DNA of 64,000 nucleotides from Impatiens glandulifera (taxonomy: Eukaryota; Streptophyta; Magnoliopsida; Ericales; Balsaminaceae), in contig NC_061862.1 in the NCBI RefSeq assembly GCF_907164915.1, forward strand, positions 78,767,718 through 78,831,717, in the 5' to 3' direction. The notes beneath the pieces are model-generated. The model was not told the origin of the DNA, ran no database searches, and was given only the letters and a program-made list of their open reading frames with translations. Positions within the stretch are counted from its first letter, which is position 1. Every line of letters starts with the position of its first letter. Shown here in pieces: positions 62,088 through 64,000 of this stretch. The position numbers and the translations under genes were made by a program.

Positions 62088-63018
62088 TTATATTGAAAGA
62101 AATGTACAAACATAGTCTTCTTTTTCTTCTTCTTTGAAAACGCAAATGGGAGCAATTGCAGAAAAGAATGGTAAAAAAAGGTTTAAAATTCATCTGGTTT
62201 ATAATTGACACATTTCATTTGTTTGTTTTTTCCTTTAAAGATAGTGAATTTTGTGTAAATCTTTTTTTGGGGCAAAGGTGAATAAAATCTATTGTATATT
62301 GCTGATACATTTGTCATTAATTTTGGTAGAAACTTATTTGAAAAGTGTTGTTCAATGATATCATTTTCTGGTAAATAAAAATGATCACAAATTTATGTAC
62401 AAAAATAAATTGTGTGGCTGGTTGTATATTGATTTTTAAACTTAAATTGATTATAATTTGTTTTTTTGGTATATAATTATTTTTTAAATAATTATCTAGA
62501 CTCAAATTATTTTTTATTTAGACCAAAATTTTATAATTCTAAAGCCAATCAGATTATATAATATTTGTAATTTATAATTTTATAAAGAATAAATTAAAAA
62601 TAAAATAATAATTATTAAAAAAACTTTGTATAGATTTCTAAATGCTATATTAAGAATATTTCAATTTTAACTAACTCATAGTCTCATACCAACATATATT
62701 AAAAAAGAATAATGTTCAAAATAATGATATTTTTGTATAAATCAACTGATAACAATTGTATAAACTAATTAATAAAAACCACATTTAATGTAAGATAATA
62801 AAAACTCAATGAAAGAAGATAACTCAAACAAACAATAAAACACTTCAAAATTTTCCAACAATTAAATTCTGTTAACATAATATTAAAAATCCAACAAAAA
62901 ATAAAATACCTCACAGAAGAAGTATAAAAGGGAGAGATTACAACTTTTTTCAACCTATTTCTTTTAGTTTTTCAAATACCTGATTAAGATACATCAAAAT
63001 TCATAATCATCATCATAC
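62088..63018. other. 3' intergenic region between convergent genes
   Basis: Includes the 3' UTR of the TMEM87-like gene (about to 62290, with AATAAA at 62281-62286) and, at the other side, that of MRT4. AT-rich, no gene seen. Confidence 0.6.
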
Positions 63019-64000
63019 TTATGATGATTCATCATCAGATTGATCCAACAATTCCTTGTAAAGTTCAAATTCATCAGTCTTCCATCTGCATATCAAGTGT
63101 AGCTTGAAAGTCGCCATCTTAATCCCCAACAATCGCTACATTAAACAAAAGAAAAAGACCCAAATGTTAAACTATTCACAATCTCATCTTTATAAACTAT
63201 AATAAAGAACATAATATTCATGGTGAAAATAACATACAAGAATACGAGACGTCTCCGGTGAAATTGGTTTTCCCGCCTCACAAACAACATGATCAGAGGT
63301 AAGCATAACATCACCTGTTAAGAACCCAAAACTAATAATTAGCAAGAGAAGATTCAGATTTATGTTCAGATAATTTATGAAAAAGAAAAGACCTTTTTCT
63401 AATTTAGTTGGCAACCCAAGTTTGCGCAATAATGGTTCCATTTCATGTGAAAACTGATCCAGATGACCCTCTTTAAGTTCCACCTTAAGAATGATAATCA
63501 ATGAACAAATCAAGATATGGGTAATGTAAAAGACAATTAATTTACAAATTTCTTTGCCAGAAAATGTTTATAATACCTTCTCTAAAGCAAGGCCTCCGGT
63601 TCTTGCAAAGTCCAATTCTTCATAATCATTGAAAAGGCTGCACATGAAAACTAAGTGTTAAAACAATGTTATCAAATGGAGAAAACAAACAAGAGTACCA
63701 ATAATATTATACCTTAGAACCTCTCCTTTAGGCAAATTAGTAAAACAAAGACCAGAATTTCCACGAAGAAGCTGAATGTATTCATCAAAAAAACAAATCA
63801 GCACAATGGAAACAATCAGTAAAAAGACACTTAAAATCGTAGGGCATATGGTTTAACCTTTGATAAATTGTAAATTCCAGGCTTTATCTCATCTGATACT
63901 GACCTACCAAGAGCAACCTGCATAACTTTATTTGATCCAAGGAAAAATCTGGCAACAAGTAACACAAATTCGGAATAAGCTCAAGAACAATGAAACTATG
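63019..64000 (-). CDS. MRT4: MRT4, ribosome assembly factor, 3' part (last six exons)
   Basis: Six minus-strand exons: 63948-63858, 63771-63713, 63637-63577, 63483-63393, 63314-63238, 63135-63019 (stop at 63021-63019); all GT-AG with consistent phases, 164 residues. The 5' part is beyond base 64000. The sequence runs FFLGSNKVMQVALGRS, NLSKLLRGNSGLCFTNLP, FNDYEELDFARTGG, VELKEGHLDQFSHEMEPLLR, HVVCEAGKPISPETSRIL, MATFKLHLICRW, and ends with an acidic SDDESS tail. This is the uL10/P0 paralog MRT4 (RPL10-like domain), a nucleolar protein that holds the P0 site on pre-60S particles until P0 replaces it. It lacks the P-protein C-terminus of P0, as MRT4 does. It converges with the TMEM87-like gene. 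Confidence 0.93.

Overview
The window is nuclear DNA from a flowering plant, most likely a dicot. It is very AT-rich, its genes have introns, it carries several families of Ty1/copia retrotransposons plus hAT, CACTA and Helitron-like elements, and its genes belong to plant families. I cannot name the species.

Layout. (1) 1-11030 is a cluster of three decayed Ty1/copia elements: A on the plus strand with its 5' end outside the window, B on the minus strand with only its 5' half, and C on the plus strand with both LTRs but heavily mutated. Inside C lies an intact-looking tRNA-Thr(AGU) gene with a 94-bp near-perfect tandem duplication that copied its 3' half. (2) 12114-14893 is a five-exon gene for a DUF7036-type, proline/histidine-rich membrane protein. 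(3) 18002-18802 is a single-exon minus-strand ELO-family (fatty acid elongase-like) gene. (4) 19000-51000 is a gene-free repeat region. Its backbone is a roughly 3.8-kb non-coding unit duplicated in tandem. The two copies carry different insertions, so each serves as an empty-site control for the other. Copy 1 has a 592-bp hAT element and long (TA)n and (ATT)n expansions. Copy 2 is split by a minisatellite and tRNA-like repeat block, and by a nested complex of about 11.8 kb: a copia LTR element holding a hAT element, a large inverted repeat, a CACTA element in one arm of that inverted repeat, a Helitron-like element and a small MITE. (5) 51700-64000 is gene-rich: a plastid patatin-like lipase with a GC-AG intron, a plantacyanin (blue copper protein), a Ulp1-type transposon remnant with an AGCGCT-rich repeat array, a seven-transmembrane GOST/TMEM87-like protein, and the 3' part of MRT4, a ribosome assembly factor.

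The genes are unrelated housekeeping or cell-surface genes in no operon-like order; the last two converge. Nothing points to a new enzymatic or defence system. The most informative content is the nested and paralogous insertion history, with target-site duplications and empty sites readable inside one window.

Exon boundaries were derived by hand from splice sites and reading frame. Assignments to protein families are by recognition of motifs and were not checked by database search.
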